Position numbers and translations under genes: made by a program. Under the pieces are notes generated by a model. It was not told the DNA's origin and searched no databases. It worked only from the letters and a program-made list of their open reading frames with translations. DNA of 64,000 nucleotides from Shewanella sp. MTB7. Its GTDB lineage: Bacteria; Pseudomonadota; Gammaproteobacteria; Enterobacterales; Shewanellaceae. The stretch covers positions 310,001-374,000 of the forward strand of contig NZ_CP085636.1 in NCBI RefSeq assembly GCF_027571385.1. Reading direction: 5' to 3'. Shown here one piece after another: positions 30,486 through 38,316 of the stretch (its first letter is position 1; each line of letters starts with the position of its first letter).

Positions 30486-31268
30486 CTATTTGTTTTTTAA
30501 TTCGCTTCTAATGAAATAGATCATAAGTAAAGCAAAAGCTAATGCCAGTGAAAACCACTGTAAGGCGTATCCTAAGTGTTTTTGAGCTGACATTGGGATA
30601 GGTTTCCATGGATGTGGTAGGGAGCTCCCTGAGATACTTGTGGGTTGAAATACAGCTAATGCGACAGCGTGGTTTAACATTTCTTCTATTTGAGGAATAT
30701 TTAAATTTTGAATTCTTTTAGGCCACCCGTTTTCTGCCATAAGCGCTGAACTCATTGGGTTTGTTTGCTTTTGATATAAACGTCCCTCCAAGGTTTGAGT
30801 TTGGCTTATATGGGGGAATTGGGGAAGTAACCGTCTATCGTTGCCAGCAGGAACAAATCCTAATTCGACCAGTAACCAAGGAGTATCAGGTGTGACCTGT
30901 AAGGCTTGAATAGCTAAATAGCCAACTTGTCCCTTAAATGTTTGATTATCCAGTAAGAATACTTTGTTTCCAATGGGATGTATCTTAGTGTTGAGCCGAT
31001 ACCCTGTCAGCGGTTCCGAGGGCGGAAGATCGAGTAGTTGATCAAATGATAGTGGCACTGAAACTTGTCTGGCAGTAAGTTGTGATTGGATATCTTCTTT
31101 AAGCTCAGCACGAGATAGTTGCCAGAAACCTAACTTGACCAAAAGCAGAAACAGACTCACAGTAGCAATAGTGAGCAGCACTTTTGTGCCTACCCAAAAA
31201 AGTCGAGGATTGCGAGTGAATACATTATTAGTGTTTAAATTTATCTTAGTACTGCTACTGCTTTTCAT
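30486..31268 (-). CDS. SURF1-family oxidase assembly protein
   Basis: 260 residues, two membrane helices near the ends (about 29-50 and 235-255) enclosing a periplasmic beta domain; LVKLGFWQLSRAELKE after helix 1 and GYALQWFSLALAF at helix 2 are the SURF1 signatures. It is needed for haem A insertion into subunit I. The first 25 residues are Ser/Asn-rich and the start region overlaps the divergent DUF2909-like gene by 53 bases; no other in-frame ATG is present before helix 1. Confidence 0.92.
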   Translation of the reverse strand: MKSSSSTKINLNTNNVFTRNPRLFWVGTKVLLTIATVSLFLLLVKLGFWQLSRAELKEDIQSQLTARQVSVPLSFDQLLDLPPSEPLTGYRLNTKIHPIGNKVFLLDNQTFKGQVGYLAIQALQVTPDTPWLLVELGFVPAGNDRRLLPQFPHISQTQTLEGRLYQKQTNPMSSALMAENGWPKRIQNLNIPQIEEMLNHAVALAVFQPTSISGSSLPHPWKPIPMSAQKHLGYALQWFSLALAFALLMIYFIRSELKNK

Positions 31269-31434
31269 CTTATTTAATCTTGCTCGAGCCCTATTGGTTC
31301 TCGTGAAAGGAGAGAGTAAGGTTCCTATGAGTCAATATCTTGGTCGTAGGGTGATCTTCTCAGTGTTGGTGGTGCTATTGTTGTTAGGTGCCTTAGCAAC
31401 AGGGGTCATTACTCCCAATCCAAGACCCTACTGA
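31216..31434 (+). CDS. Twin-transmembrane small protein (DUF2909-like)
   Basis: 72 residues starting at GTG 31216 with GAGG at 31204-31207. Two hydrophobic helices (FKFILVLLLLFILFNLARALL and VIFSVLVVLLLLGALATG) flank a short basic loop (GESKVPMSQYLGRR), and the tail is ITPNPRPY. A longer frame reaches back to 31135 but that part is only the reverse of surf1. This small protein sits divergent to surf1 beside coxIII in many Shewanella and Pseudomonas genomes; function unknown, probably oxidase-related. The 53-base overlap with the 5' end of surf1 is real on this reading. Confidence 0.75.
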   Translation: MNTLLVFKFILVLLLLFILFNLARALLVLVKGESKVPMSQYLGRRVIFSVLVVLLLLGALATGVITPNPRPY

Positions 31435-31435
31435 C

Positions 31436-31463
31436 TTAATCGTTAATCGTTAATCGTTAATCG
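31436..31463. repeat. Tandem heptamer repeat (TTAATCG) x4
   Basis: Four perfect copies directly after the stop of the twin-transmembrane gene, followed by a partial unit (CTAAGTG). A short tandem repeat likely to vary in copy number; the rest of the 223-base gap to coxIII has no gene that I can see. Confidence 0.9.
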
Positions 31464-31657
31464 CTAAGTGTTAAGCAAAGCGACTTCTAGCATCTTAGTT
31501 ATTGCATTAGCCGCCCCGTTATTAAATCCAATAACAGGGACGAATTTCAGTCTCTTTTAATTTAGATCGAACTAAGTCCTAGATCTTCAACGTTAAGTTG
31601 TTCTTTATAAAAACCACCACGCAGTAGCTCACATAGAGATGCGCAACAGATCTATTC

Positions 31658-32533
31658 TTAGAGGACATAAACAAAGATAAATAAACATAACCACACTACA
31701 TCGACAAAGTGCCAATACCAGCTTCCTGCCTGAAAAGCAAAATGCTTGTCAGGAGTGAAATGTCCCTTTAACACTCGTACAAACAGCACAAATAAGAACA
31801 CGGTGCCTAACGTAACATGCATACCATGGAAGCCAGTAAGCAGGAAGAAAGTACTGCCATAAACACCAGAGTCTAACGTAAGCCCCATCTCCTGATAGGC
31901 ATGAATATACTCTTCGACTTGAAGGCCTAAGAAGCAGATACCAAGTAAGATAGTTATGCCAAGCCATACTGCGATTGCAGAACGCTTGCCTTTTTCAAGG
32001 CTAACATGGGCCATATGTAGGGTAATAGAAGATGTTAGCAGGATTATAGTGTTATAAAGAGGTAAACCAGTCCAGCCCATAGCTTCGGTTTTTGTTCCAT
32101 CAGGTGTGGTAACCAGAGGCCAAACAGCTTCGAAGCCTGGCCAAAGAAGTTCATTGGTCATGGCATTGTTAGAGTCTCCTCCTAGCCAAGGTACCGCGAT
32201 CATTCTGGCATAGAGCAGGGCACCAAAAAATGCTGCAAAGAACATGACTTCAGAAAAAATAAACCAACTCATTCCTTGCCTAAATGAACGATCCATCTGT
32301 TTGGAATAGAGTCCACTCATGGACTCAGCAATAACGGTTCTGAACCAACCAAAAATCATATAGATAATAACGGCTATTCCAGCGAGTAAAATGTACCCAC
32401 CACTACCACCTTCGGTTTTAAGCTGTTGTACATAACTGCCTGCACCAAACGCGATAAGGAATAATCCAACGGCCCCTATAATAGGCCAGGCGCTTTGAGC
32501 CGGAACATAATAATTTTCGTGCTTCGTTGTCAT
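31658..32533 (-). CDS. Cytochrome c oxidase subunit III
   Basis: 291 residues with seven predicted membrane helices. FRQGMSWFIFSEVMFFAAFFGALLYAR is the conserved helix III segment with its Glu, and GFHGMHVTLG and WYWHFVDVVWLCLF mark the last helices. Subunit III stabilises proton uptake of aa3-type oxidases. The ATG overlaps the cox11 stop by four bases. Confidence 0.96.
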   Translation of the reverse strand: MTTKHENYYVPAQSAWPIIGAVGLFLIAFGAGSYVQQLKTEGGSGGYILLAGIAVIIYMIFGWFRTVIAESMSGLYSKQMDRSFRQGMSWFIFSEVMFFAAFFGALLYARMIAVPWLGGDSNNAMTNELLWPGFEAVWPLVTTPDGTKTEAMGWTGLPLYNTIILLTSSITLHMAHVSLEKGKRSAIAVWLGITILLGICFLGLQVEEYIHAYQEMGLTLDSGVYGSTFFLLTGFHGMHVTLGTVFLFVLFVRVLKGHFTPDKHFAFQAGSWYWHFVDVVWLCLFIFVYVL

Positions 32534-33099
32534 CTTGTCGCTCCTTGCTCTACATCATCAACATATCCACGATTTGTGATGTTGTAGAGGGTATAAGAGA
32601 GAGTCAACGTTGATATGGATTCTGGTAAATCCGGATCCACAAAAAATATCAGCGGTAACTCTGCGCTGGCTTCAGCTGTTAACCTTTGTTGATTAAAGCA
32701 GAAGCATTCAGTTTTATTGAAGTAGGCGGCTCCCTGACCAGGTGATACAGATGGGATCGCCTGACCGAGTATCTCTTCGGATGAGAGGTTAACAGCCTTA
32801 AAGTTTGTTCTGATAAGCTCGCCAGGATGGACCTGCATACGCTTCATTTCAGGCTTAAACTCCCAAGGCATATCACTTTGTATCTGCGCCATAAACTCTA
32901 TGGTTACTGTACGACTTGTATCTATGATCATCGGTTTATAGCTACTTGCCGTACTACTGGTTTTTCCATTGATACCAAGTTGTTCGCACAATACGTCGTA
33001 GAGAGGAACTAAGGCGAAGCCAAACCCAAACATACCGATAGCACCCGCTATAAGCATAGTAATTAATTTCTTGTTTGAGTTAACCTTCTCATCCGGCAT
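32530..33099 (-). CDS. ctaG: Cytochrome c oxidase assembly protein CtaG/Cox11
   Basis: 189 residues, one N-terminal membrane anchor (12-32) and a periplasmic immunoglobulin-like domain. The copper ligands are the Cys pair in KTECFCFNQQ, with an additional Cys before the domain (DVLCEQLGING). It delivers copper to the CuB site of subunit I. Sits between coxA and coxIII as is usual in alpha- and gammaproteobacterial cox operons; two bases separate it from the coxA stop. Confidence 0.95.
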   Translation of the reverse strand: MPDEKVNSNKKLITMLIAGAIGMFGFGFALVPLYDVLCEQLGINGKTSSTASSYKPMIIDTSRTVTIEFMAQIQSDMPWEFKPEMKRMQVHPGELIRTNFKAVNLSSEEILGQAIPSVSPGQGAAYFNKTECFCFNQQRLTAEASAELPLIFFVDPDLPESISTLTLSYTLYNITNRGYVDDVEQGATR

Positions 33100-33101
33100 G
33101 A

Positions 33102-34724
33102 CTATTTCACCTCAGGGGGAGTAGTAAATGAGTGATATGGAGCGGGGCTTGGTATTGTCCACTCGAGTCCCTCTGCACCTTCCCATGGTTTTGCCGGTGC
33201 TTTAACGCCTCCACGAATGCACTTTATTACCACGTAAAGTAATATGAACTGTGATAAACCAAAGGCAAAACCTCCAATTGAAACAATCTGATTTACGTCG
33301 GCAAACTGCACCGCATAATCAGGGATACGTCGTGGCATGCCTGCTAAGCCTAAGAAATGCATGGGGAAAAACAACACGTTGACCGAAATGACAGAGCACC
33401 AAAAATGAATCTTGCCCCACTTCTCATCGTACATATAGCCTGTCCACTTAGGTATCCAATAGTAGACCGCCGCCATAATTGAAAATATGGCGCCGGTAAC
33501 GAGTACGTAGTGGAAATGGGCAACGACAAAATAGGTGTCATGATATTGAAAATCAGCTGGAGTAATGGCGAGCATCAAGCCGGAGAAGCCGCCTATGGTA
33601 AACAGAATGATAAAGGCGATAGCAAATAACATGGGGGTTTCGAACGTTATCGATCCCCGCCACATGGTCGCAACCCAGTTGAATACCTTTACCCCAGTAG
33701 GGACTGCGATAAGCATCGTACAGTACATGAAGAAGAGTTCTGCAAATACCGGCATACCTGTGGTGAACATATGGTGTGCCCAGACTAGGAATGAAAGTAT
33801 TGCGATACTCGCCGTTGCATACACCATAGATGAATAACCAAAAAGCGGTTTTCGACTAAAGGTGGGCACGATGGCTGAGATGATACCGAAGGAGGGTAAA
33901 ATCATGATGTAAACTTCGGGATGGCCGAAGAACCAGAATATATGCTGGAACATCACAGGATCGCCACCACCAGCGGCATCGAAGAAGCTGGTGCCGAAGT
34001 ATTTATCGGTCAGTACCATGGTCACAGTACCAGCGAGAACAGGCATCACGGCGATCAAGAGGAAGGCGGTTATAAGCCAGGTCCAGACAAACAGAGGTAA
34101 CTTCATCCAAGTCATACCAGGGGCACGCATATTGACGATTGTGACAATTACGTTAATGGCTCCCATGATGGAACTCATTCCCATAATGTGCACTGAAAAT
34201 ACGAACAGAGCCGTACTATCCGGACTATATGCTGTCGACAGTGGAGCGTAGAAGGTCCAACCAAAGTTGGGTCCACCACCTTCCATAAAGAGCGAGCTCA
34301 ATAAGATGGCAAAGGCAAAAGGTAAAATCCAGAAACTCCAGTTATTCATTCTGGGAAGAGCCATATCTGGAGCGCCAATCATCATCGGAATTAGCCAGTT
34401 AGCTAATCCGGTGAAAGCGGGCATCACCGCGCCAAATACCATTATCAGCCCGTGGACCGTGGTCATCTGATTGAAAAAATTAGGCTCGATAAGTTGCAAC
34501 CCGGGCTGAAAGAGTTCAGCTCGAATAACCATTGCCATAGCGCCACCCGTCAGGAACATGATGAAGCTGAACCAAAGGTAGAGTGTGCCTATGTCTTTGT
34601 GGTTAGTCGTAAAAAGCCAGCGTTTGATACCGCTTGGTAGTGGTTCATGATGTTCATCATGATGATCTGCTTCATTGAGTTCTGGCTCAACTTTGTCATG
34701 TTCTTCGTGCGTTAAACTAGTCAT
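33102..34724 (-). CDS. Cytochrome c oxidase subunit I (haem-copper oxidase, A-type)
   Basis: 540 residues, twelve membrane helices. The haem a/a3 and CuB ligands are in TVHGLIMVFGAVMP (His), WFFGHPEVYIMILPSFG (His and the Glu of the D-channel, cross-linked Tyr), AHHMFTTGMP (two CuB His), and VVAHFHYVLVTG (haem His pair). The HPEVY and GHPE...Y signatures identify an A-type terminal oxidase that pumps protons. It is co-transcribed with coxB and cox11; extensions at the N terminus are His/Asp/Glu-rich. Confidence 0.97.
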   Translation of the reverse strand: MTSLTHEEHDKVEPELNEADHHDEHHEPLPSGIKRWLFTTNHKDIGTLYLWFSFIMFLTGGAMAMVIRAELFQPGLQLIEPNFFNQMTTVHGLIMVFGAVMPAFTGLANWLIPMMIGAPDMALPRMNNWSFWILPFAFAILLSSLFMEGGGPNFGWTFYAPLSTAYSPDSTALFVFSVHIMGMSSIMGAINVIVTIVNMRAPGMTWMKLPLFVWTWLITAFLLIAVMPVLAGTVTMVLTDKYFGTSFFDAAGGGDPVMFQHIFWFFGHPEVYIMILPSFGIISAIVPTFSRKPLFGYSSMVYATASIAILSFLVWAHHMFTTGMPVFAELFFMYCTMLIAVPTGVKVFNWVATMWRGSITFETPMLFAIAFIILFTIGGFSGLMLAITPADFQYHDTYFVVAHFHYVLVTGAIFSIMAAVYYWIPKWTGYMYDEKWGKIHFWCSVISVNVLFFPMHFLGLAGMPRRIPDYAVQFADVNQIVSIGGFAFGLSQFILLYVVIKCIRGGVKAPAKPWEGAEGLEWTIPSPAPYHSFTTPPEVK

Positions 34725-34736
34725 TGCGCCTCCCCC

Positions 34737-36302
34737 CTATTGGCCGTGCTGAATAATATCAGCCGCCTGAACCATATCGCCTGTATTGTTATCCCATGCG
34801 TTTCGTTCGTAAGTGATCACGGCTGCAATCTCTTGCGCCGTCAGTTGTTTTCCGAATGCCTGCATTGCAGTGCCGGGTTTGCCATTCATAACCATGTCAA
34901 GATGACCCGTTACAGTCCCAGTAATGACAGGACTGTTCACTAATGAGGGGAAAGCACCTGGTAGGCCTGTTCCTGCTGCTTGATGACAAGCAACACAGTT
35001 GGTCATATACACTCTTTCACCTAGAGTCATAAGCTCATTCATGGTTAAGTCTGACAAATCAACTTCTTCTAGATCTTCTTTAACGTCATCAATTACAGCA
35101 CCAATCACACTTGTATTAGCAGGTTCTGTCTCAGATAAGGTCACTGGAATGTCGGTGTTTGACTCGCTTGACGCTGCAGCACTTGAACTCGCCGAGCTGA
35201 CATCCGATGCTTGAACTGCATCACCTGAATCATTGCCCCAAGCATTACGTTCAAACGTCACTACGGCGGCAATTTCTGTTGCTGTTAGCTGTTTAGCAAA
35301 TGCCTGCATAGCAGTACCAGGTTTACCATTTAAGACCATATCGAGATGACCAGAGACAGCGCCTTTAATAATGGGACTGCCAATAAGGGAAGGGAACACG
35401 CCAGGTAGGCCTGCACCGTTGGGCTGGTGACATGCAGCACAGCGAGCCATATACACTTGTTCTCCTTGAGCCATGAGATCTTCCATGCTTAAGGTTTGAG
35501 ATAGTGCGGCTTGTGCTTCGGCGGCTGCATTACTCGCTGCATTTTTCTGTGCAGCTAACCAAATATCAAAATCAGCTTCGGTAAGAGCTTCAACAACAAT
35601 GGGCATAAAGCCATGATCTTTACCACATAGCTCAGCACATTGGCCGCGATAAACACCGGGCTTATCAATACGAGTCCAAGCTTCATTAATAAATCCTGGG
35701 TTTGCATCTTTTTTGACGGCGAAAGCGGGTACCCACCAAGAGTGGATAACATCATCAGAGGTCATCAAGAAACGTACTTTTTTATTGATGGGCAGCACTA
35801 AAGGCTTGTCGACTTCAAGGAGGTAATTTACTCCCTTAGCTTCCGTTCCTTCAATCTGTGCTCTTGGAGTCGAGAGTAAACTGTAAAATTCAATATCTTG
35901 ATCGAAATAGCTGTAATGCCATTTCCATTGGGATCCGGTGACCTTAATTGTTATATCGGCATCGGAGGAGTCTTCCATGGCAATCAATGTTTTAGTAGCA
36001 GGGATAGCCATTAAAATGAGGATGATGAAAGGTATAATTGTCCACGCTATTTCGACTTTTGTACTTTCATGAAAATTGGAGGCAATCGCTCCCTTGGATT
36101 TTCTGTGGTTGATCATGGAGTAGATCATGACACCAAAAACCAGGAACCCGATGGCGCAGCAGATATATAGGATAATCATGTGGAGGTTATAAACCTGACC
36201 ACTGATATCGGTGACCCCTTGAGTCATATTCAAGGGCATCTCTGATGCCAACATGGATGGCGTAAACAGCAACGCCAAAAAACAATACAACACTTTCTTC
36301 AC
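34737..36302 (-). CDS. Cytochrome c oxidase subunit II with two fused cytochrome c domains
   Basis: 521 residues: signal peptide, two membrane helices (about 40-62, 85-110), the CuA domain with SDDVIHSWWVPAF and the CAELCGKDHGFM ligand loop, then two successive c-type cytochrome domains with CAACHQ and CVACHQ haem sites and Met ligands in GTAMQAF. The two c domains are strongly alike (both contain GHLDMVxNGKPGTAMQAF), so they arose by tandem duplication. Typical caa3 oxidases carry one such domain; a linker rich in Ser and Asp separates them. This would give the complex an extra electron entry or storage haem. First gene of the cox operon. Confidence 0.96.
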   Translation of the reverse strand: MKKVLYCFLALLFTPSMLASEMPLNMTQGVTDISGQVYNLHMIILYICCAIGFLVFGVMIYSMINHRKSKGAIASNFHESTKVEIAWTIIPFIILILMAIPATKTLIAMEDSSDADITIKVTGSQWKWHYSYFDQDIEFYSLLSTPRAQIEGTEAKGVNYLLEVDKPLVLPINKKVRFLMTSDDVIHSWWVPAFAVKKDANPGFINEAWTRIDKPGVYRGQCAELCGKDHGFMPIVVEALTEADFDIWLAAQKNAASNAAAEAQAALSQTLSMEDLMAQGEQVYMARCAACHQPNGAGLPGVFPSLIGSPIIKGAVSGHLDMVLNGKPGTAMQAFAKQLTATEIAAVVTFERNAWGNDSGDAVQASDVSSASSSAAASSESNTDIPVTLSETEPANTSVIGAVIDDVKEDLEEVDLSDLTMNELMTLGERVYMTNCVACHQAAGTGLPGAFPSLVNSPVITGTVTGHLDMVMNGKPGTAMQAFGKQLTAQEIAAVITYERNAWDNNTGDMVQAADIIQHGQ

Positions 36303-36735
36303 TAGACTTCTCCTCTGTCAAAATATAAGACAAAGAAGAGTCACACAGTAAGTCTCTGCTCTATGCAAACTCTTCAAGTTCCCAACAAAGCAACGATGAC
36401 TTCAAAGTACATTAGTGGTTTTACTTTTTTATTGTAAAAAGTAAGCAGTCTTGTTGTTTGCTGCCAGGATAACCACATTTGTACCAACTACTGGCTATAT
36501 CTGATCCGATTTCATCTAGGCAAAACAATGCAGTTATATCACTGTGAATTGATTTACTTTGCAGACGACTAAATCGTTTGGATATAACAAATTATCGTTG
36601 TTATATCTCTAACCTACTTGGTGTTGAAATATTGATCAAGATCACTTTTTCTTTATTTTAAAAATAATTCGATACAAAAAAGCCCCAATAAGGGGCTTGA
36701 AGTCAGTTTATTAGCTTATTATTTATTGGCTGTAT
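36303..36735. other. 433-base region between coxB and sulA
   Basis: No gene. It contains the terminator of lexA-sulA (next entry) and the coxB promoter region. A 10-bp perfect inverted repeat, GATATAACAA at 36581-36590 and TTGTTATATC at 36598-36607 with a 7-base loop, sits about 280 bases before coxB and could be an operator. Confidence 0.5.
36676..36697 (-). terminator. Rho-independent terminator of lexA-sulA
   Basis: On the minus strand the stem AGCCCC/GGGGCT (36692-36697 with 36681-36686) is followed by six T residues. It ends the lexA-sulA transcript 39 bases after the sulA stop. Confidence 0.85.
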
Positions 36736-37254
36736 TTAGTGAACAGAGCCGAACAAACTTGGTTTTATAGTGGAATCGAGTACGTGGTTATGCGCTTCTA
36801 TTTGCAAACCGGCATTAGCATCTTCAATCACAATACCTAAAGCTCTGGCACTTTTAGCAACAATTTGCAGGCGGCGACTATCACGTGCATCTAAAGATTG
36901 AGTCCAACACAGTACTGCACTTGATGTGCCGCTTGTTAGTGCTTTTTCCATCGCCCAGAGTGTTTCGACTTCATCTTTGGCATGGACGAGTAGGACTCGG
37001 TTCATCCTAACTCCTGCTTCTGCTAACACCTGTTTGTAACCAATATTTGGTGGGCTGATTAACACGATCCACTGTCCTTGGAGACTTAATGTGGCAAGTT
37101 GAGCACTTACCTGTCGTAACTCATCGCGTCCATGGGTGTGGGTTGCCACCGTCGAAATAGTGCTTGATCGTAACTGATTCGAATACTGATTTTCGTGATC
37201 TAACCATAGTCCAGGGTGTCTAGGACCGTTACCGATTAATCTATTCATTGCCAA
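36736..37254 (-). CDS. sulA: SOS cell-division inhibitor SulA
   Basis: 172 residues. After DNA damage SulA binds FtsZ and stops septum formation until repair. The core (about 65-150: [50 protein letters not shown]) is the RecA-like SulA fold. The first 10 bases overlap the end of lexA, so both share the LexA-controlled promoter; in enterobacteria sulA stands apart from lexA, whereas the lexA-sulA pair is usual in Shewanella and Pseudomonas. Toxic expression is therefore limited by the same boxes. Confidence 0.9.
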   Translation of the reverse strand: MAMNRLIGNGPRHPGLWLDHENQYSNQLRSSTISTVATHTHGRDELRQVSAQLATLSLQGQWIVLISPPNIGYKQVLAEAGVRMNRVLLVHAKDEVETLWAMEKALTSGTSSAVLCWTQSLDARDSRRLQIVAKSARALGIVIEDANAGLQIEAHNHVLDSTIKPSLFGSVH

Positions 37255-37853
37255 CCTCCGTTGCGGATAACACCGACTGCCAATCCTTCGATATTTAGGC
37301 TTTGGTTAGTGAGATCAACGACTATCGGTTTATAATCTTCATTTTCAGCGTGAAGATAAACAGTGTTGCCCTTTTTCTCGAAACGTTTAACGGTGACATC
37401 ATCTTCAACTCGAGCAACAACGATTTGACCGTTTCTTGCCTGAGTAGATTTGTGAACGGCAAGAAGATCGCCTTCTAGGATACCGATGTTTTTCATGCTA
37501 TCACCACGTACCCTAAGTAGAAAGTCAGCACTGGGGTGGAACATGTTTGGATCAACTTGGTAGTGCTGCTCTACATGCTCTTGGGCTAAAATAGGCTCAC
37601 CAGCGGCGACTTGCCCTATCAAAGGTAGACCGGGTTCTTCTACCTGAGTTAACCTGATACCACGAGATGTGCCAGGAATAATCTCAATACAGCCTTTCTT
37701 AGCTAAGGCCTTTAGATGTTCCTCTGCGGCGTTGGCGCTTTTAAAACCCAAACGTTTGGCAATCTCTGCACGGGTAGGAGGCATACCTGTCTCGGCAATA
37801 TTGCACTTAATTAGTTCAAGAATTTCAGCTTGTCGTGGTGTCAATGGTCTCAT
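37245..37853 (-). CDS. lexA: LexA repressor
   Basis: 202 residues, E. coli length. Winged-helix DNA-binding domain (1-70, [22 protein letters not shown] recognition helix) and the self-cleavage domain: cleavage site Ala84-Gly85 (VAAGEP), nucleophile Ser119 (RGDSMKN) and general base Lys156. It represses SOS genes until RecA filaments trigger its autoproteolysis. Two LexA boxes directly precede its own start codon, so it is autoregulated and controls sulA too. Confidence 0.98.
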   Translation of the reverse strand: MRPLTPRQAEILELIKCNIAETGMPPTRAEIAKRLGFKSANAAEEHLKALAKKGCIEIIPGTSRGIRLTQVEEPGLPLIGQVAAGEPILAQEHVEQHYQVDPNMFHPSADFLLRVRGDSMKNIGILEGDLLAVHKSTQARNGQIVVARVEDDVTVKRFEKKGNTVYLHAENEDYKPIVVDLTNQSLNIEGLAVGVIRNGGWQ

Positions 37854-37861
37854 GGGTGATC

Positions 37862-37877
37862 CTGTCTTTCTATACAG
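37862..37877. promoter_or_regulatory. LexA (SOS) box 1
   Basis: CTGT-N8-ACAG (CTGTCTTTCTATACAG), matching the consensus half-sites exactly, 9 bases before the lexA ATG. Confidence 0.93.
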
Positions 37878-37880
37878 TAA

Positions 37881-37896
37881 CTGTCAGTATATACAG
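37881..37896. promoter_or_regulatory. LexA (SOS) box 2
   Basis: CTGT-N8-ACAG (CTGTCAGTATATACAG), 19 bases from box 1 start to start, like the paired boxes of E. coli lexA. Almost two helical turns apart, allowing cooperative binding. Confidence 0.93.
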
Positions 37897-38316
37897 TATC
37901 TTGTGCAGTGCAAGTATTAACCACATTTTATCTATTTTTCTCTTTCTTTTTACTCTTTATTTAGGCTGATGCAACAACGAAGTGGGCTTGCGCAAAGCTT
38001 TCGTTGATGGGTTACTATTGTAATCTAGAGTGCACTTTATTCTGCGTTATTGATTTTGCCAAGGGAACAACCATTACCAACAATCAATATCTTGCCTAAA
38101 GCACATTAAGTTCTCACTGAATCCTGCATTTCTAAGTAGCTTGGGTATATTCAGGGACTGCTGTATGAAAGCCGTGAAGTCATCAATCATCAATATGGAA
38201 CTCATATATACATAACTTCAGTTGGCACTCAGATATAGGGCTAGCTAATTTTGGTGGAATTATTCAATATCTGGTACTCTATGCAGTTATTAAATAAAAC
38301 ACATTGCATAAGAATA
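37897..38316. other. 420-base region between lexA and plsB
   Basis: No convincing gene; an upstream in-frame extension of plsB begins at 38251 but is unlike any PlsB N terminus. The region holds the plsB promoter and the second dispersed repeat copy at 38120-38150. Nothing else was seen. Confidence 0.5.
38120..38150 (+). repeat. 31-bp dispersed intergenic repeat, copy 2
   Basis: 27 of 31 bases match 5513-5543 in the same orientation (AATCCTGCATTTCTAAGTAG, then up to GGGTATAT). It sits 167 bases upstream of the plsB start. Confidence 0.65.

Noticed and set aside
30329..30511. 60-codon hydrophobic plus-strand ORF between surf1 and the Sco-like gene
   Set aside because: It begins in the palindrome, overlaps the surf1 end and has low-complexity AT-rich composition; no support.
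31436..31463. CRISPR-like repeat
   Set aside because: Seven-base units with no spacers; a simple tandem repeat.
38251..38316. N-terminal extension of PlsB
   Set aside because: Lengthens the protein past the 807 residues of E. coli Pls[11 protein letters not shown] is the normal start.
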